Position numbers and translations under genes: made by a program
Assembly: GCF_006494655.1 (NCBI RefSeq)
Contig: NZ_VHIM01000002.1
Span: 248,001-312,000, forward strand
Origin: Arthrobacter agilis
GTDB taxonomy: Bacteria; Actinomycetota; Actinomycetes; Actinomycetales; Micrococcaceae
Length of the DNA stretch: 64,000 nt
Reading direction: 5' to 3'
Part shown: positions 10,115-19,754 of the stretch, piece after piece
Position numbering within the stretch: position 1 is the stretch's first letter
Layout: each line of letters starts with the position of its first letter
The notes under the pieces: model-generated
What the model was told of the DNA's origin: nothing
Seen by the model: the letters and a program-made list of their open reading frames with translations, nothing else
Databases searched by the model: none

Positions 10115-10951
10115 ATGAGCGAAGAGCGCAGACGTGAACTCGGGGACTCCGACGCACCAGTCGAGGACGAGCTGAAGGAATCATTCGACAAGACGGTCAC
10201 CGAGGGCGCCGAGAGGCTGCAGCGGACCATGCGGAATATCCTGGTCACCGGGATCTTCGGCGGGTTCGAGATAGGTCTCGGCATCATGGCCTACCTGGCG
10301 GTGATGCACGAGACCGGCAACGAACTCCTGGCGGGCCTTGCCTTCGGCGTGGGACTGGTGGCGCTGCTGCTCGCCCACAGCGAGCTGTTCACCGAGAACT
10401 TCCTCATGCCCGTCGCGGCGGTCGTGGCGAAGGAGGGCAGCCTCGGGCAGCTGGCGAAGCTGTGGGGCGGGACGCTCGCGGCGAACCTCGCCGGTGGCTG
10501 GCTCTTCGTCTGGATCGTCATGCAGGCGTTCCCGCAGTGGGCGGCGACGGTGAGCGAGAGCGCCCACCACTACGTGGATGCTCCCTTCTCCCTGCAGAGC
10601 ATCGCCCTCGCGCTGCTGGGCGGCAGCACCATCACGCTGATGAGCCGCATGCAGCAGGGGACGGAGAACGACGTCGCACGCATCATCGCCACCATGATCG
10701 GCGGGTTCCTCCTGGCCGGGCTCCAGCTCTTCCACTCGATCCTCGACTCGCTCCTGATCTTCGGCGCCATCCAGTCGGGGGCGGATATCACGTACGGCCA
10801 GTGGCTCGGCTGGTTCGGGTACACCCTGCTCTTCAACGTGCTCGGCGGGCTCCTTCTCGTGACGCTGCTCCGCCTCGTCCGGACCAAGGAACTGATCAAT
10901 GCACGCCGGGAGGACGCGCCTGAGGATCCGGATGCGCCCCACGATCGATGA
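10115..10951 (+). CDS. Formate/nitrite transporter (FNT) family membrane protein
   Basis: A 278-residue protein with a charged N-terminal tail of about 40 residues followed by six membrane helices of the FNT/aquaporin-like fold (for example residues 48-68, 71-95, 110-135, 160-178, 185-210 and 230-255). It resembles the YfdC branch more than true FocA or NirC channels. GAGGAAGG lies five bases before the chosen ATG; an in-frame start further upstream would overlap the PPK2 gene. FNT channels carry small anions such as formate or nitrite; the physiological anion here is not evident. The C-terminus is acidic. Confidence 0.8.
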   Translation: MSEERRRELGDSDAPVEDELKESFDKTVTEGAERLQRTMRNILVTGIFGGFEIGLGIMAYLAVMHETGNELLAGLAFGVGLVALLLAHSELFTENFLMPVAAVVAKEGSLGQLAKLWGGTLAANLAGGWLFVWIVMQAFPQWAATVSESAHHYVDAPFSLQSIALALLGGSTITLMSRMQQGTENDVARIIATMIGGFLLAGLQLFHSILDSLLIFGAIQSGADITYGQWLGWFGYTLLFNVLGGLLLVTLLRLVRTKELINARREDAPEDPDAPHDR

Positions 10952-10958
10952 CCGGCCT

Positions 10959-11061
10959 GGACCTGCCCGGACCTGCCTGGAGCTGACAAGGGTGACGCGA
11001 CGGACCAGCCCGGACTTGTCTGGACCTGCCGGGACCTGATGTGGGTGACGTGACGCACCAG
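10959..11061 (+). repeat. Imperfect tandem repeat, two 50-bp copies, period 53 bp
   Basis: Bases 10959-11008 and 11012-11061 are two copies that agree at about 80 percent of positions. Each begins with GGACCTG or GGACTTG and ends with GACGGACCAG or GACGCACCAG. Within each copy the sequence GGACCTGCC or a close variant occurs again. The repeat fills the space between the FNT gene and xseB, which point toward each other. Confidence 0.6.
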
Positions 11062-11146
11062 CGCACGCAACGCACGCGGCGGTCCTTTCTGTGACGCCGA
11101 CGGCCGCGGCGTCCTGTGCGGCAGGTCCGGCCCCGGAAGCTGCGTT

Positions 11147-11383
11147 CTACTGCCCCTCGGCCCTGGTGCGTGCGGCGGCCAACCGGGCCTTCGCGCCCTC
11201 CAGCCAGCCCTCGCAGCGATCGGCCAGGGCCTCGCCACGCTCCCACAGCGCGAGCGACTCCTCCAGGCTCACGCCACCCGCTTCCAGGCGGGACACCACG
11301 GCGACCAACTCCTCGCGGGCCTGCTCGTAGGAGAGCGAATCGATATCGGCAGGCTTGGCTGCGCTGTGCGTGTTCTCGGTCAT
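11147..11383 (-). CDS. xseB: Exodeoxyribonuclease VII small subunit
   Basis: A 78-residue protein with the short coiled-coil pattern of Xse[20 protein letters not shown], then [19 protein letters not shown]. Several copies wrap around the large subunit XseA to form the enzyme that degrades single-stranded DNA from both ends. A GAGGGAG ribosome site lies seven bases before the ATG. It is downstream of xseA on the same strand with a 115-base gap, the usual pairing in actinobacteria. Confidence 0.93.
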   Translation of the reverse strand: MTENTHSAAKPADIDSLSYEQAREELVAVVSRLEAGGVSLEESLALWERGEALADRCEGWLEGAKARLAAARTRAEGQ

Positions 11384-11498
11384 GGGGTCTCCCTCATCTG
11401 GTGGTCCGACCGATTCCGGGCGGGATAGGTCTTCGTGCGGAGGGCACGGGCTCGGTACGCGGTTCCATGGGAACGGTGGATTCCCGCCACGGCGGGTC

Positions 11499-12833
11499 TC
11501 ACTCGCGCTCCGGGACGGCGAGGGTTTCCTCGGCGCGGACGGCGAACTGGCCGCCCGCGACCCGCACGTGCAGGGGTTCGTGCGATCCGACGTCGGCCGG
11601 GTCCCGGATCACCTGTCCGCCGATGGTCTGTACGACGGCGTAGCCGCGGTCGAGGGTCTTCTGCGGAGAGAGGGACCGTACCCTTTGTCGAAGATGGAGG
11701 ACGGCGTCCGCCTCCCTGTCCACGGCCGCCGTCACGCATCGCAGGGCCCGCGATCGGAGGCGCTCGATGTCCGCCTCCCGCACGTCGATCATGCCCTCGG
11801 GCTTCGAGAGGGAGGGACGCGAGCGCAGGTTGGCGAGGCTGTCGCTCTCGCGGTGCACGAGCACCCGGATCGACCGCTCGAGCGCCGCGCGCGCCTGCCG
11901 GATCCGCGCCAGCTCCTCACCCACGTCGGGGACCACGCGCTTGGCCGCATCCGTCGGTGTGGAGGCACGCAGGTCGGCGACGTCGTCGAGCAGCGGGCGA
12001 TCGGCCTCGTGGCCGATGGCGCTGACCACGGGCGTGGCGGTGCCCGCGACCGCACGCACCAGGGACTCGTCGCTGAAGGGAAGAAGGTCCTCGAGCGCAC
12101 CACCTCCGCGGGCGATGATGATCACGTCGACCTGCTCGTGCGCGTCGAGTTCGGCCAGGGCCGCCGTCACCTGCGCGACGCTGCTGACACCCTGCACCGC
12201 CACCTCGCGCACCTCGAACTCGACGGCCGGCCATCGCAGGGCGGCGTTACGCATCACGTCCTTCATGGCGTCGGAATCGCGACCGGTGATCAGCCCGATG
12301 CGGTGGGGGAGCAGGGGCAGGGGCTTCTTGCGCGCGTCCGAGAAGAGACCCTCGCCCGCCAGAGCCTGCCGCAGCCGTTCGATGCGGGCCAGGAGATCGC
12401 CGATCCCGACCGGGCGGATGTCGATCGTCTGCATCGACAGGCGCCCGGTCTTCAGCCAGAAGTCGGGTTTCAGGCGGGCGACCACACGGGAGCCGCGCTC
12501 GAGCGGCGAGGAGGTCCTGTCCATCACGGTGCCGTAGACGGACAGCGAGAGCGAGACCTCGGAATCGACGTCCCGCAGCGTGATGTAGCACATGCTGGCG
12601 CGGCGATTCAGCTCGATCACCTGGCCCTCGACCCACGCCGCGGGCGCCCGCTCGATATGCGCCTTGAGTTTCTCGGACAGCAGGTGCAGCGGCCAGGGCG
12701 AGTCGGGTGATGTCTCGCCGGCCGTCGCCGGGAGGGTCGAGGGGGAGTCAGCTGTCGTCCGACCTGCTCCGGCAGGTACCGGCGTGCCCCGAGAGGCGGA
12801 CGGGGCAGGCGCCGTCGGTCCGTCGCTCGTCAT
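11499..12833 (-). CDS. xseA: Exodeoxyribonuclease VII large subunit
   Basis: A 444-residue XseA. An N-terminal OB fold (around residues 55-130, with [12 protein letters not shown]) is followed by the nuclease core containing [28 protein letters not shown] and [23 protein letters not shown], then a coiled-coil region and a C-terminal segment with LDRGYAVV. The chosen ATG has AAGAGG seven bases upstream; an in-frame ATG 45 bases earlier would add an unconserved tail. The first 45 residues are Ser/Pro/Ala-rich linker. With XseB it cuts single-stranded DNA during repair. Confidence 0.92.
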   Translation of the reverse strand: MTSDGPTAPAPSASRGTPVPAGAGRTTADSPSTLPATAGETSPDSPWPLHLLSEKLKAHIERAPAAWVEGQVIELNRRASMCYITLRDVDSEVSLSLSVYGTVMDRTSSPLERGSRVVARLKPDFWLKTGRLSMQTIDIRPVGIGDLLARIERLRQALAGEGLFSDARKKPLPLLPHRIGLITGRDSDAMKDVMRNAALRWPAVEFEVREVAVQGVSSVAQVTAALAELDAHEQVDVIIIARGGGALEDLLPFSDESLVRAVAGTATPVVSAIGHEADRPLLDDVADLRASTPTDAAKRVVPDVGEELARIRQARAALERSIRVLVHRESDSLANLRSRPSLSKPEGMIDVREADIERLRSRALRCVTAAVDREADAVLHLRQRVRSLSPQKTLDRGYAVVQTIGGQVIRDPADVGSHEPLHVRVAGGQFAVRAEETLAVPERE

Positions 12834-13021
12834 GGCGATCCTCTTCCCTGGCTGGCATTCACCCTTCATCTCTACCATTCCCGACCCCCTGAACAGGGCT
12901 CCACCACAGGTATGTGGGTTCTGCTCCTCGCCTCCTCCACGCCACGCGGTCGGCGGAGGCGAGCGCCGCCACCAGGCCGACCCGGCATAATCGTGACTTC
13001 CAGCCCCCGTCCAAGGAATAC

Positions 13022-13864
13022 ATGCGGACCATCATCTCTGCCCTGCTCGCTCTGCTCGCGCTCGCCATGACAGCCGCGGGTCTCGCCTCGGCGTGGGTCG
13101 ACGAGAACTTCGTGCAGGAGTCCGGTTTCGTCGCCCTCGCGGCCCCCCTGGCGGACGACGCCGGTTTCCAGGCGGAACTGTCGGACGCGCTGGTGGAAGA
13201 GGTGACCGGGTCGGTGGGGCTTCCCGAACAGCTCGACGGCGTCGTGGAGCCGCTCATCCGCAACGCCGCAGGAGCCGTCACGCGGTCCGCCGCCTACCCC
13301 GCCACCTGGACGGAGACGCTGGAGCTCTCCCACGCGCTGACCTTCGCGCGGGCCCCCGATCCCTCGGAGCCTGCTCCAGCGATCCTCGTGCTCGACCTCG
13401 GGCCCGTCGTGCACCTCGTGACGGACAGCGTCGGCGGAGGTCTCGGCCTGGAGATCCCTGCCCCGTCGGACACCACCGTGGGCATCGGGTCGATCGAGCG
13501 CGGCGGTCTGCTGAGCGGAATCGCCGACGTCGTCCAGCCCTGGCGGCTGTACCTCGTAGCCGCCGCGGTTCTCGCCCTCCTGGCGGTCGTGATTGCGCGA
13601 CGCCGAGGTACCACCCTCGCGCTGCTCGGGCTCGGGGTGGCGGGCATCGGCCTTCTCGGGCTGCTCGCGCGGCACTGGGTTCCTTCGCTGGCCGGGCAGA
13701 CGCCCGGAACCAACGCCATCGCGGACGTCTTCCTCACGGGACTGGCGACGCGTGCCGGAGCGGACATCGCCTCCGCGAGCCTCCCGGTGATCGTCGGAGG
13801 ACTCGTCGCGCTCGTCCTCGGGCTAGTGCTCCAGGTGGCTTTCGGACGCCGCCGTAGGGCTTAG
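13022..13864 (+). CDS. Integral membrane protein of unknown function
   Basis: I do not recognise a characterised family. The 280 residues start with a membrane helix or signal anchor (about 3-24), then an Ala/Glu-rich extracytoplasmic region of about 150 residues, two or three helices at about 178-220 and a last helix near 255-275, ending in FGRRRRA, a positive-inside tail. A CATAAT box (12986-12991) and an AAGGA ribosome site support this ATG. It is divergent from xseA and precedes ispH, a placement repeated in related genomes as far as I can recall. Function is unknown. Confidence 0.7.
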   Translation: MRTIISALLALLALAMTAAGLASAWVDENFVQESGFVALAAPLADDAGFQAELSDALVEEVTGSVGLPEQLDGVVEPLIRNAAGAVTRSAAYPATWTETLELSHALTFARAPDPSEPAPAILVLDLGPVVHLVTDSVGGGLGLEIPAPSDTTVGIGSIERGGLLSGIADVVQPWRLYLVAAAVLALLAVVIARRRGTTLALLGLGVAGIGLLGLLARHWVPSLAGQTPGTNAIADVFLTGLATRAGADIASASLPVIVGGLVALVLGLVLQVAFGRRRRA

Positions 13865-13914
13865 CTCACAGCGGAGCAGGTGGCGTATCAGCCGGTGGTC
13901 GGACGTCGACCCGG

Positions 13915-13920
13915 TAGAAT
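13915..13920 (+). promoter_or_regulatory. -10 box of a leaderless start (TAGAAT) for ispH
   Basis: TAGAAT is followed by six bases and then the ispH ATG, with no ribosome site. This is the clearest of the leaderless arrangements in the window. Confidence 0.6.
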
Positions 13921-13926
13921 CGCGGC

Positions 13927-15024
13927 ATGACCAGTACCACCGTTCAGGTCCCCATGCCCACCATCCCCCGCAGGCGCCGATCACCGGAGGACGTCCTCGC
14001 GGCTGCTCCCGTGGTGGGGGAGAAGAGGGTGCTGCTGGCGGCGCCCCGAGGGTATTGCGCGGGTGTGGACCGCGCGGTGATCGCCGTCGAGAAGGCTCTC
14101 GAGCATTACGGGCCCCCGGTCTACGTGCGCAAGCAGATCGTCCACAACCTGCATGTTGTGTCGACGCTCGAAGCGAAGGGCGCCATCTTCGTCGACGAGA
14201 CGGACGAGGTGCCCGAGGGGGCGCTGGTCGTCTTCTCCGCCCACGGCGTCTCCCCGGCCGTCGTGCAGTCCGCCGAGGATCGCGGACTCCGCACGATCGA
14301 CGCCACGTGCCCTCTCGTCACCAAGGTCCACAAGGAAGCGCAGCGATTCGCGCGCGACGACTTCGACATCCTCCTGATCGGCCACGAAGGGCATGAGGAA
14401 GTGGAAGGGACCGCAGGCGAGGCTCCGGAGCACATCCAGATCGTGAACGGTCCCGAGGACGTGGACAAGGTCCAGGTCCGCGATCCGGAACGGCTGATCT
14501 GGCTCTCGCAGACCACGCTCAGCGTGGACGAGACCATGCTGACGGTGAACCTCCTCAAGGAACGGTTCCCCACCCTGCAGGACCCTCCGAGCGACGACAT
14601 CTGCTATGCCACGTCCAATCGGCAGGCAGCCATCAAGAAGATCGCGCCGCAGACGGATGTCGTGATCGTGGTGGGTTCGGCGAACTCGTCGAATTCGGTC
14701 CGCCTGGTGGAGGTGGCCCTGGAGTACGGAGCCAAGGCGTCCTACCGTGTGGACTTCGCCAACGAGGTCGACGAGTCCTGGTTCGAGGGGGTCCGCACGG
14801 TCGGGATCTCGAGCGGTGCTTCCGTTCCGGAGAACCTGGTCCAGGACGTGCTGCGACTGCTGGCCGAGTACGGGTACGGCGAGGTCGAGGAAGTGGTGAC
14901 GGCCGAGGAGGACATCATCTTCTCGCTGCCGAAGGAGATCCGCTCGGCGTTGAAGGCGATGGGCGATTCCTCCCAGGGCCGTGGCGGGCGCGGACCGCGT
15001 CCGGACCGCTCCTCGCTCAACTGA
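13927..15024 (+). CDS. ispH: 4-hydroxy-3-methylbut-2-enyl diphosphate reductase
   Basis: A 365-residue IspH (LytB), the last enzyme of the MEP pathway, which reduces HMBPP to isopentenyl and dimethylallyl diphosphate. The three cluster cysteines are visible at Cys44 ([10 protein letters not shown]), Cys128 (ATCPLV) and Cys226 ([11 protein letters not shown]). The acid/His motif [10 protein letters not shown] and the serine-rich SANSSNS phosphate site are also present. The N-terminal 30 residues and the Gly/Arg-rich C-terminal 20 residues are typical actinobacterial extensions. The ATG appears leaderless. It is transcribed away from xseA and convergent with rmuC. Confidence 0.96.
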   Translation: MTSTTVQVPMPTIPRRRRSPEDVLAAAPVVGEKRVLLAAPRGYCAGVDRAVIAVEKALEHYGPPVYVRKQIVHNLHVVSTLEAKGAIFVDETDEVPEGALVVFSAHGVSPAVVQSAEDRGLRTIDATCPLVTKVHKEAQRFARDDFDILLIGHEGHEEVEGTAGEAPEHIQIVNGPEDVDKVQVRDPERLIWLSQTTLSVDETMLTVNLLKERFPTLQDPPSDDICYATSNRQAAIKKIAPQTDVVIVVGSANSSNSVRLVEVALEYGAKASYRVDFANEVDESWFEGVRTVGISSGASVPENLVQDVLRLLAEYGYGEVEEVVTAEEDIIFSLPKEIRSALKAMGDSSQGRGGRGPRPDRSSLN

Positions 15025-15115
15025 CGTCCCGACGCCGGCGGCGCTGACCACCCGCGCCTTGCGTCGGGCGGATGCTCCGACCGCCGGTTCGTCTCAGATG
15101 CCGCGGGGCCCCGGC

Positions 15116-16456
15116 TCACCCGGCGGTGCCGTCCAGCAGTTCGTGGGCGGTCAGGGACCTCGGGGTGGCATCGACCGTGGCAGCCACCGGACCCGGAGCA
15201 GGAGACGTACCGGCCCGGTGTGCCCGGGCCGTCCCCAGGCTGCTCACCTCGGCGGCCGCCTGGCCGGCCGTCGGTGCGTTCCCGTCCACGGCTGCATCGA
15301 CGACGTCGAGCGAGGCCGAGTCGAAGGCGCCGATGCGTCGCGCCGTGGGCAGCACCCTCGTCTCGAGGGCTCCGACAAAGGAGTTGTAGCGCTCCACCGA
15401 CGTCTTGAGCGAGGCGCCGAGTCTCGTCACATGGCCACCCATGGTGCCCAGGCGCTCGTAGAGCTGCTTGGAGAGGTCGAACAGTTCACGGGCATTGTCC
15501 GTGAGGACGGCCTGGCGCCAGCTGAACGCAGCACCCTTCAGGATGCCGAGGAGTGAGACAGGAGAGGCGAGCGCGACATTGCGCGAGAAGGCGTAGTCCA
15601 GCAGTTCGGGGTCGGCGCGGAGCGCCTCGGAGAGGACCGATTCGACGGGAATGAAGCAGATGACCAGTTCCGGAGAGTTGGCGGCGCCCTCCCAGTACTT
15701 CTTCTTCGCCAGCGCGTCGACGTGGGCACGCAGTGCCTTCCCGTGCTGGCGGAGCAGCTCCACACGGCGGGCCTCCGTGGCCGAGGCGTCGGCGTCCGTT
15801 CGGCCGACCGCTGACCCGTCCAGCTCCTGAGCGGCCAGGAAGGCGCTCAGCGGCACCTTCGCGTCGATCACGAGCTGCTTGTCCCCGGGCAGCTGCACCA
15901 CCATGTCGGGCCGTGACCGTTCACCGCCGTCGGCCGCCGCATAGGAGACCTGCTCCAGGAAGTCCACCCGGGAGAGCATTCCCGCGGCCTCGACGACGCG
16001 CCTGAGCTGCACTTCGCCCCACTGCCCGCGGGCGCTGGTACTGCGCAGTGCTCCGGCCAGAGTGTGTGTGGTGGAGAGCAGGCGGGCGTCCACCTCGCGG
16101 GCCTCCTCGAGTTGCCGGGCGAGCTGCCCGTACTGCTCCACCCGGTCGCGTTCGAGCAGGCCGACCTGGCGCTGCACCTGCGACAGCTTCTCCGCGACCG
16201 GCGCGAGTGCGCGCAGCACCTCCTGGTCCGTCGACGTCTTGCCCGAGAGCTCCCTGTTGTGCTGCTGCAGGAGGTCGCGCTGCGCGGCCGCGGCCGCGAG
16301 TTCCGTCGTCGTCCTGCCCAGCCGCGCCGTGGCGTCGTCGAGCTCGGTCTGCAGTGTCTCGGCCCGCGATCGCAGGGTGCGAGCCACGAGGAAGGCACCG
16401 AGGACGCAGCCCATGACGAAAGCGAGGATGACCAGGAGGACGGCTGTGGTGCTCAT
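15116..16456 (-). CDS. rmuC: DNA recombination protein RmuC
   Basis: A 446-residue protein with one N-terminal membrane helix (residues 4-24), a long coiled coil (about 28-130) and the RmuC nuclease-like domain (about 150-380), including RGQWGEVQLRRVVEAAGM and VVQLPGDKQLVIDAKVPL. RmuC limits inversions and other rearrangements at short repeats. Two ATGs lie two codons apart. The downstream one was chosen because GACAGT, a weak -10-like box, ends six bases before it and neither has a ribosome site. The C-terminal 70 residues are low-complexity. It is divergent from ychF with overlapping control regions. Confidence 0.88.
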   Translation of the reverse strand: MSTTAVLLVILAFVMGCVLGAFLVARTLRSRAETLQTELDDATARLGRTTTELAAAAAQRDLLQQHNRELSGKTSTDQEVLRALAPVAEKLSQVQRQVGLLERDRVEQYGQLARQLEEAREVDARLLSTTHTLAGALRSTSARGQWGEVQLRRVVEAAGMLSRVDFLEQVSYAAADGGERSRPDMVVQLPGDKQLVIDAKVPLSAFLAAQELDGSAVGRTDADASATEARRVELLRQHGKALRAHVDALAKKKYWEGAANSPELVICFIPVESVLSEALRADPELLDYAFSRNVALASPVSLLGILKGAAFSWRQAVLTDNARELFDLSKQLYERLGTMGGHVTRLGASLKTSVERYNSFVGALETRVLPTARRIGAFDSASLDVVDAAVDGNAPTAGQAAAEVSSLGTARAHRAGTSPAPGPVAATVDATPRSLTAHELLDGTAG

Positions 16457-16526
16457 GGCCATACTGTCGCAGGAACCTCCGACATTCAGGCGGGGACGCA
16501 CCGCAGGGCGGCCTGCCCACGGCCGG

Positions 16527-16532
16527 TAGACT
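16527..16532 (+). promoter_or_regulatory. -10 box of a near-leaderless start (TAGACT) for ychF
   Basis: TAGACT ends eight bases before the GTG start of ychF, leaving at most one or two leader bases. No Shine-Dalgarno sequence is present. Confidence 0.5.
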
Positions 16533-16540
16533 TGTCTCCC

Positions 16541-17626
16541 GTGGCTCTTACTATCGGCATCGTCGGACTGCCCAACGTCGGCAAATCAACACTTTTCAAC
16601 GCACTGACGCGGAACAACGTCCTCGCGGCGAACTATCCGTTCGCAACGATCGAGCCGAATGTCGGGGTGGTCAGCCTGCCCGATCCGCGCCTGGCGAAGC
16701 TCGCCGAGGTCTTCAGCTCGAAGCAACTCCTTCCCGCCACCGTGTCCTTCGTCGACATCGCGGGGATCGTGAAGGGCGCGTCCGAGGGCGAGGGCCTCGG
16801 CAACCAGTTCCTCGCCAACATCCGCGAGGCCGAGGCGATCGCCCAGGTCATCCGCGTGTTCGACGATCCCGACGTCATTCACGTGGACGGCAAGGTGGAC
16901 CCGCGCTCCGACATGGAGACCATCAACACCGAGCTGATCCTCGCCGACCTGCAGACGCTCGAGAAGGCCATTCCGCGCGTCGAGAAGGAAGTGAAGATCA
17001 AGAAGCGCGAGGCCGCGCAGCTGACCGCGATGCAGGCCGCGCAGGCGGTCCTCGAGCGCGGCGACACCATCTTCTCGTCCGTCGCGAAGGACAAGCTGGA
17101 GATGGAGCACCTGCGGGAACTGAGCCTGCTCACCGCCAAGCCCTTCATCTACGTGTTCAACGTCGACGACGCCGTGCTCGGCAGCCCGGACCGCCAGCAG
17201 GAGCTCCGCGACCTCGTGGCGCCGGCGGACTCGATCTTCCTCGACGCCAAGCTCGAAGCCGACCTCGTGGAGCTCGACGAGGCCGAGGCCCGCGAGATGC
17301 TCGAGATGAACGGCCAGGAGGAGTCCGGCCTCGACCAGCTAGCGCGCGTCGGGTTCCACACCCTCGGACTGCAGACCTACCTCACGGCGGGTCCGAAGGA
17401 GAGCCGTGCCTGGACCATCAAGAAGGGTGCGACGGCGCCCGAGGCCGCGGGGGTCATCCACTCCGATTTCCAGCGAGGGTTTATCAAGGCCGAGGTGGTC
17501 TCCTTCGACGACCTCGTCGACGCCGGTTCCATGAGCGAGGCGAAGTCCCGCGGCAAGGTCCGCATCGAGGGCAAGGAATACGTCATGTCCGACGGCGACG
17601 TGGTGGAATTCAGATTCAATGTTTAG
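16541..17626 (+). CDS. ychF: Redox-regulated ATPase YchF (Obg-like)
   Basis: A 361-residue Obg-family P-loop protein with the G1 motif GLPNVGKS (9-16), [16 protein letters not shown] for switch II, a coiled-coil insert (about 130-200) and a C-terminal TGS domain ending in [10 protein letters not shown]. YchF binds ATP more than GTP, associates with ribosomes and is linked to oxidative stress response. The GTG start gives the conserved N-terminus beginning VALTIGIVG; longer in-frame readings would run through the rmuC promoter. It is the last core gene before an accessory region. Confidence 0.95.
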   Translation: MALTIGIVGLPNVGKSTLFNALTRNNVLAANYPFATIEPNVGVVSLPDPRLAKLAEVFSSKQLLPATVSFVDIAGIVKGASEGEGLGNQFLANIREAEAIAQVIRVFDDPDVIHVDGKVDPRSDMETINTELILADLQTLEKAIPRVEKEVKIKKREAAQLTAMQAAQAVLERGDTIFSSVAKDKLEMEHLRELSLLTAKPFIYVFNVDDAVLGSPDRQQELRDLVAPADSIFLDAKLEADLVELDEAEAREMLEMNGQEESGLDQLARVGFHTLGLQTYLTAGPKESRAWTIKKGATAPEAAGVIHSDFQRGFIKAEVVSFDDLVDAGSMSEAKSRGKVRIEGKEYVMSDGDVVEFRFNV

Positions 17627-17636
17627 TTCGACATAC

Positions 17637-17843
17637 GTACGTGCGTTGTCCGAATAAGCGGAACATAAGTAAAACCCCGGCTCTGAGGATTACTGGGTAG
17701 CCGGCCTGATAAGGCACCAACGACATACTCGACCTGATCCACCTGGGTGAATCGTCCTGGGGGGGAACTTCTTCTGTTGGCGAAGGGGACTCTCATGGGT
17801 CGATTCTTGGGCCTTCACAGCGGGGGCGCGTGATTCTGGCTTG
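17637..17843. other. Intergenic sequence with no recognisable gene
   Basis: This stretch is lower in G+C than the flanks and probably holds the degraded upstream part of the IS3-like element. No reading frame of family character was found in it, and only scattered start and stop codons are present. Confidence 0.4.
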
Positions 17844-18077
17844 CTGGCCTCGACGGGTCGCATCGGTGATTGTCGCGACAACCCAAAGATCGAGTCGTTC
17901 TGGTCATGGATGCAGGCCGAGCTCCTGAACCGGTAGACGCTGAACACCCGGCTCGAACGGGCGAATGTGATGTTCGACAACCTAGAGATCTGGCGCAGTA
18001 GTAAGCGTCGTCATAGCAAGCTGGGTAGGCTCAGCCCTATACGGTTTCAGCGCAATCGCGCCATCACCGTGGCATGA
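17844..18077 (+). pseudogene. Decayed IS3-family transposase (OrfB C-terminus)
   Basis: Reading 17844-18077 in one frame gives the integrase C-terminal pattern of IS3 OrfB: GRIGDCRDNPKIESFW, then MQAELLNR, RLERANVMF, EIW and RRHSKLGRLSPIRF. An in-frame TAG at 17934-17936 interrupts it, most simply from a Trp codon. The catalytic N-terminal half is not recoverable in the 200 bases upstream, so only about the last 75 residues remain. No intact terminal repeats or target duplication could be recognised. It marks an old insertion just downstream of ychF, at the border of the accessory region. Confidence 0.75.
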
Positions 18078-18207
18078 GAATCCGAGTAATTCGGACTATG
18101 CGAAAGCTGGGATACACCACCGACTCCACGGAACTCGGGGCATGTCGTCTCCAACGAACTCTGGGCAGTTTACTCCGACGTCCGGGACGTCCGGGACATT
18201 GGAGGTC

Positions 18208-18251
18208 GACAACGACAGGTTAGGGCGGGGCCGCCCTAACCTGTCGTTGTC
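18208..18251. terminator. 21-bp perfect inverted repeat (bidirectional terminator or element end)
   Basis: Bases 18208-18228 are the exact reverse complement of 18231-18251, with two bases between. It lies 30 bases beyond the stop of the minus-strand MFS gene and would terminate that operon. A direct repeat of GACGTCCGGG precedes it at about 18176-18195. There is no T-run. Confidence 0.6.
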
Positions 18252-18281
18252 AGTTCGGCGTACCGCGGAAGGGAACGAGCA

Positions 18282-19694
18282 TCACGCGAGGGTGTCCGTG
18301 CGGCGGCGGTGCGCTTCGATCGCGACTTTCTCGTCCTTGTTGATGATCGCGAAGAACACAACCGTGATCACGACGAAGACGAGCAACATGATGAAGGTGA
18401 CGTCCCAGCCGAAGTTCTGCACCACCAGGCCGATCCCCGACGAGGCGAGCGTTGCCCCGATGACGTAGCCGAACAATCCGGTGAACCCGGCCGCGGTACC
18501 GGCGACGCGACGCGGCGAGAGGTCCAGTGCCTGAAGCCCGATGAGCATGACGGGCCCGTAGATCAACCCACCGATGAAGGTCACTGCGACAAGCGAGACC
18601 CACAGGGGTGATGACTCAGGCGTGAGCCAGTAGACGGCCACGGCGAGACCGACGGCCACCATGAAGGCGATACCCGTGATCGAGCGGTTCCCCCGGAATA
18701 TCCTGTCCGACGCCCATCCGCACAGGAGCGTTCCGACGATTCCTGCGAGTTCGAACAGTGAGAAGCCTGCGATGCCGCCAGCCAGTGACGCTCCGCGCAC
18801 CTGGGAGAGGTAGATCGGCGTCCACGTCAGGACGCCGTACCGCAGCGCGTAGACGAAGACATTGGCGAGCGCGAGAAGGACCATCGTCCGATTGCGGAGC
18901 ACGTGCTTCCGGACCACGGCCCACATGCTCAGCTCCGCGTCGGCGGCGTCGTCCTCGACCTTGGCGGGATCGTCGCGGTACTCCTCGATCGTCGGCAGCC
19001 CCTGGGATTCGGGTGTGTCGCGGATGAGGAAGAAGGCGATGACGGCCACGACGATCGCCACGAGTGCGGGCAGCCAGAAGACCGCCGTCCAGTCGTTGTC
19101 CGTGAGCGAGAGGCCGAGGGCCGCGAGTACTCCGACGGCGAACCCGCCGACGTTGTGCGCGACATTCCAGATCGAGGTCTTGATACCGCGCTCGTTGGTC
19201 GAGAACCAGTGGACGAGGACCCGGCCACAGGGGGGCCATCCCATTCCCTGGAACCAGCCGTTGATGAACATGACGACAGCGAAGAGTGCCAGTGATGCCG
19301 AGACCGCGGGGACGAAGGCGACGACGAGGTTGGCCACGGCCGAGAGGAGAAGCCCGATCGGCAGGAAGTATCGTGCATTGGATCGATCGGACACGGTTCC
19401 CGAGAGGAACTTGGAGAACCCGTAGGCGATCAGTGCGGCGTTGGCGATGATGCCGATGCCCAGTTCGTCGAGCCGGCCTTCGTCGATGAGCAATGACCCG
19501 ACGAGCGGGATGTTGTTGCGGATCAGGTAGAAGCCGGCATACCCGATGAAGATGCCCATGAACACCTGGAGTCGCAGCTTGGGGTAGCGCTTCGCCACGG
19601 TCGTGTCGTCGAGACGTTCGGTGGGTGGGGGCGCGGCGAGGAACATCATGGGTCCCTTGTCAGCCCCGGTGCCATTTGTCGTGGATTGAGTCAT
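18282..19694 (-). CDS. Organophosphate:phosphate antiporter-family MFS transporter (GlpT/UhpT/PgtP-like)
   Basis: A 470-residue MFS protein with about twelve helices. The segment INGWFQGMGWPPCGRVLVHW followed by STNERG is the family signature of the OPA group (glycerol-3-phosphate, hexose-6-phosphate and phosphoglycerate carriers, and the UhpC sensor). The Arg residues expected to bind the phosphate group are in place. These carriers exchange a sugar phosphate for inorganic phosphate. The ATG was chosen over a GTG two codons upstream, which is too close to the GAAAG ribosome site. It is the last gene of a run with an AfuABC-like ABC transporter and a two-component system, so it is either a second route for the same substrate or a UhpC-like sensor. 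Substrate is inferred. Confidence 0.85.
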   Translation of the reverse strand: MTQSTTNGTGADKGPMMFLAAPPPTERLDDTTVAKRYPKLRLQVFMGIFIGYAGFYLIRNNIPLVGSLLIDEGRLDELGIGIIANAALIAYGFSKFLSGTVSDRSNARYFLPIGLLLSAVANLVVAFVPAVSASLALFAVVMFINGWFQGMGWPPCGRVLVHWFSTNERGIKTSIWNVAHNVGGFAVGVLAALGLSLTDNDWTAVFWLPALVAIVVAVIAFFLIRDTPESQGLPTIEEYRDDPAKVEDDAADAELSMWAVVRKHVLRNRTMVLLALANVFVYALRYGVLTWTPIYLSQVRGASLAGGIAGFSLFELAGIVGTLLCGWASDRIFRGNRSITGIAFMVAVGLAVAVYWLTPESSPLWVSLVAVTFIGGLIYGPVMLIGLQALDLSPRRVAGTAAGFTGLFGYVIGATLASSGIGLVVQNFGWDVTFIMLLVFVVITVVFFAIINKDEKVAIEAHRRRTDTLA

Positions 19695-19754
19695 GATCAC
19701 TGTCTTTCGATGATGCTGCGTGGGGTGGTGCAGGTGTGGGGTGGTGCAGGTAGG

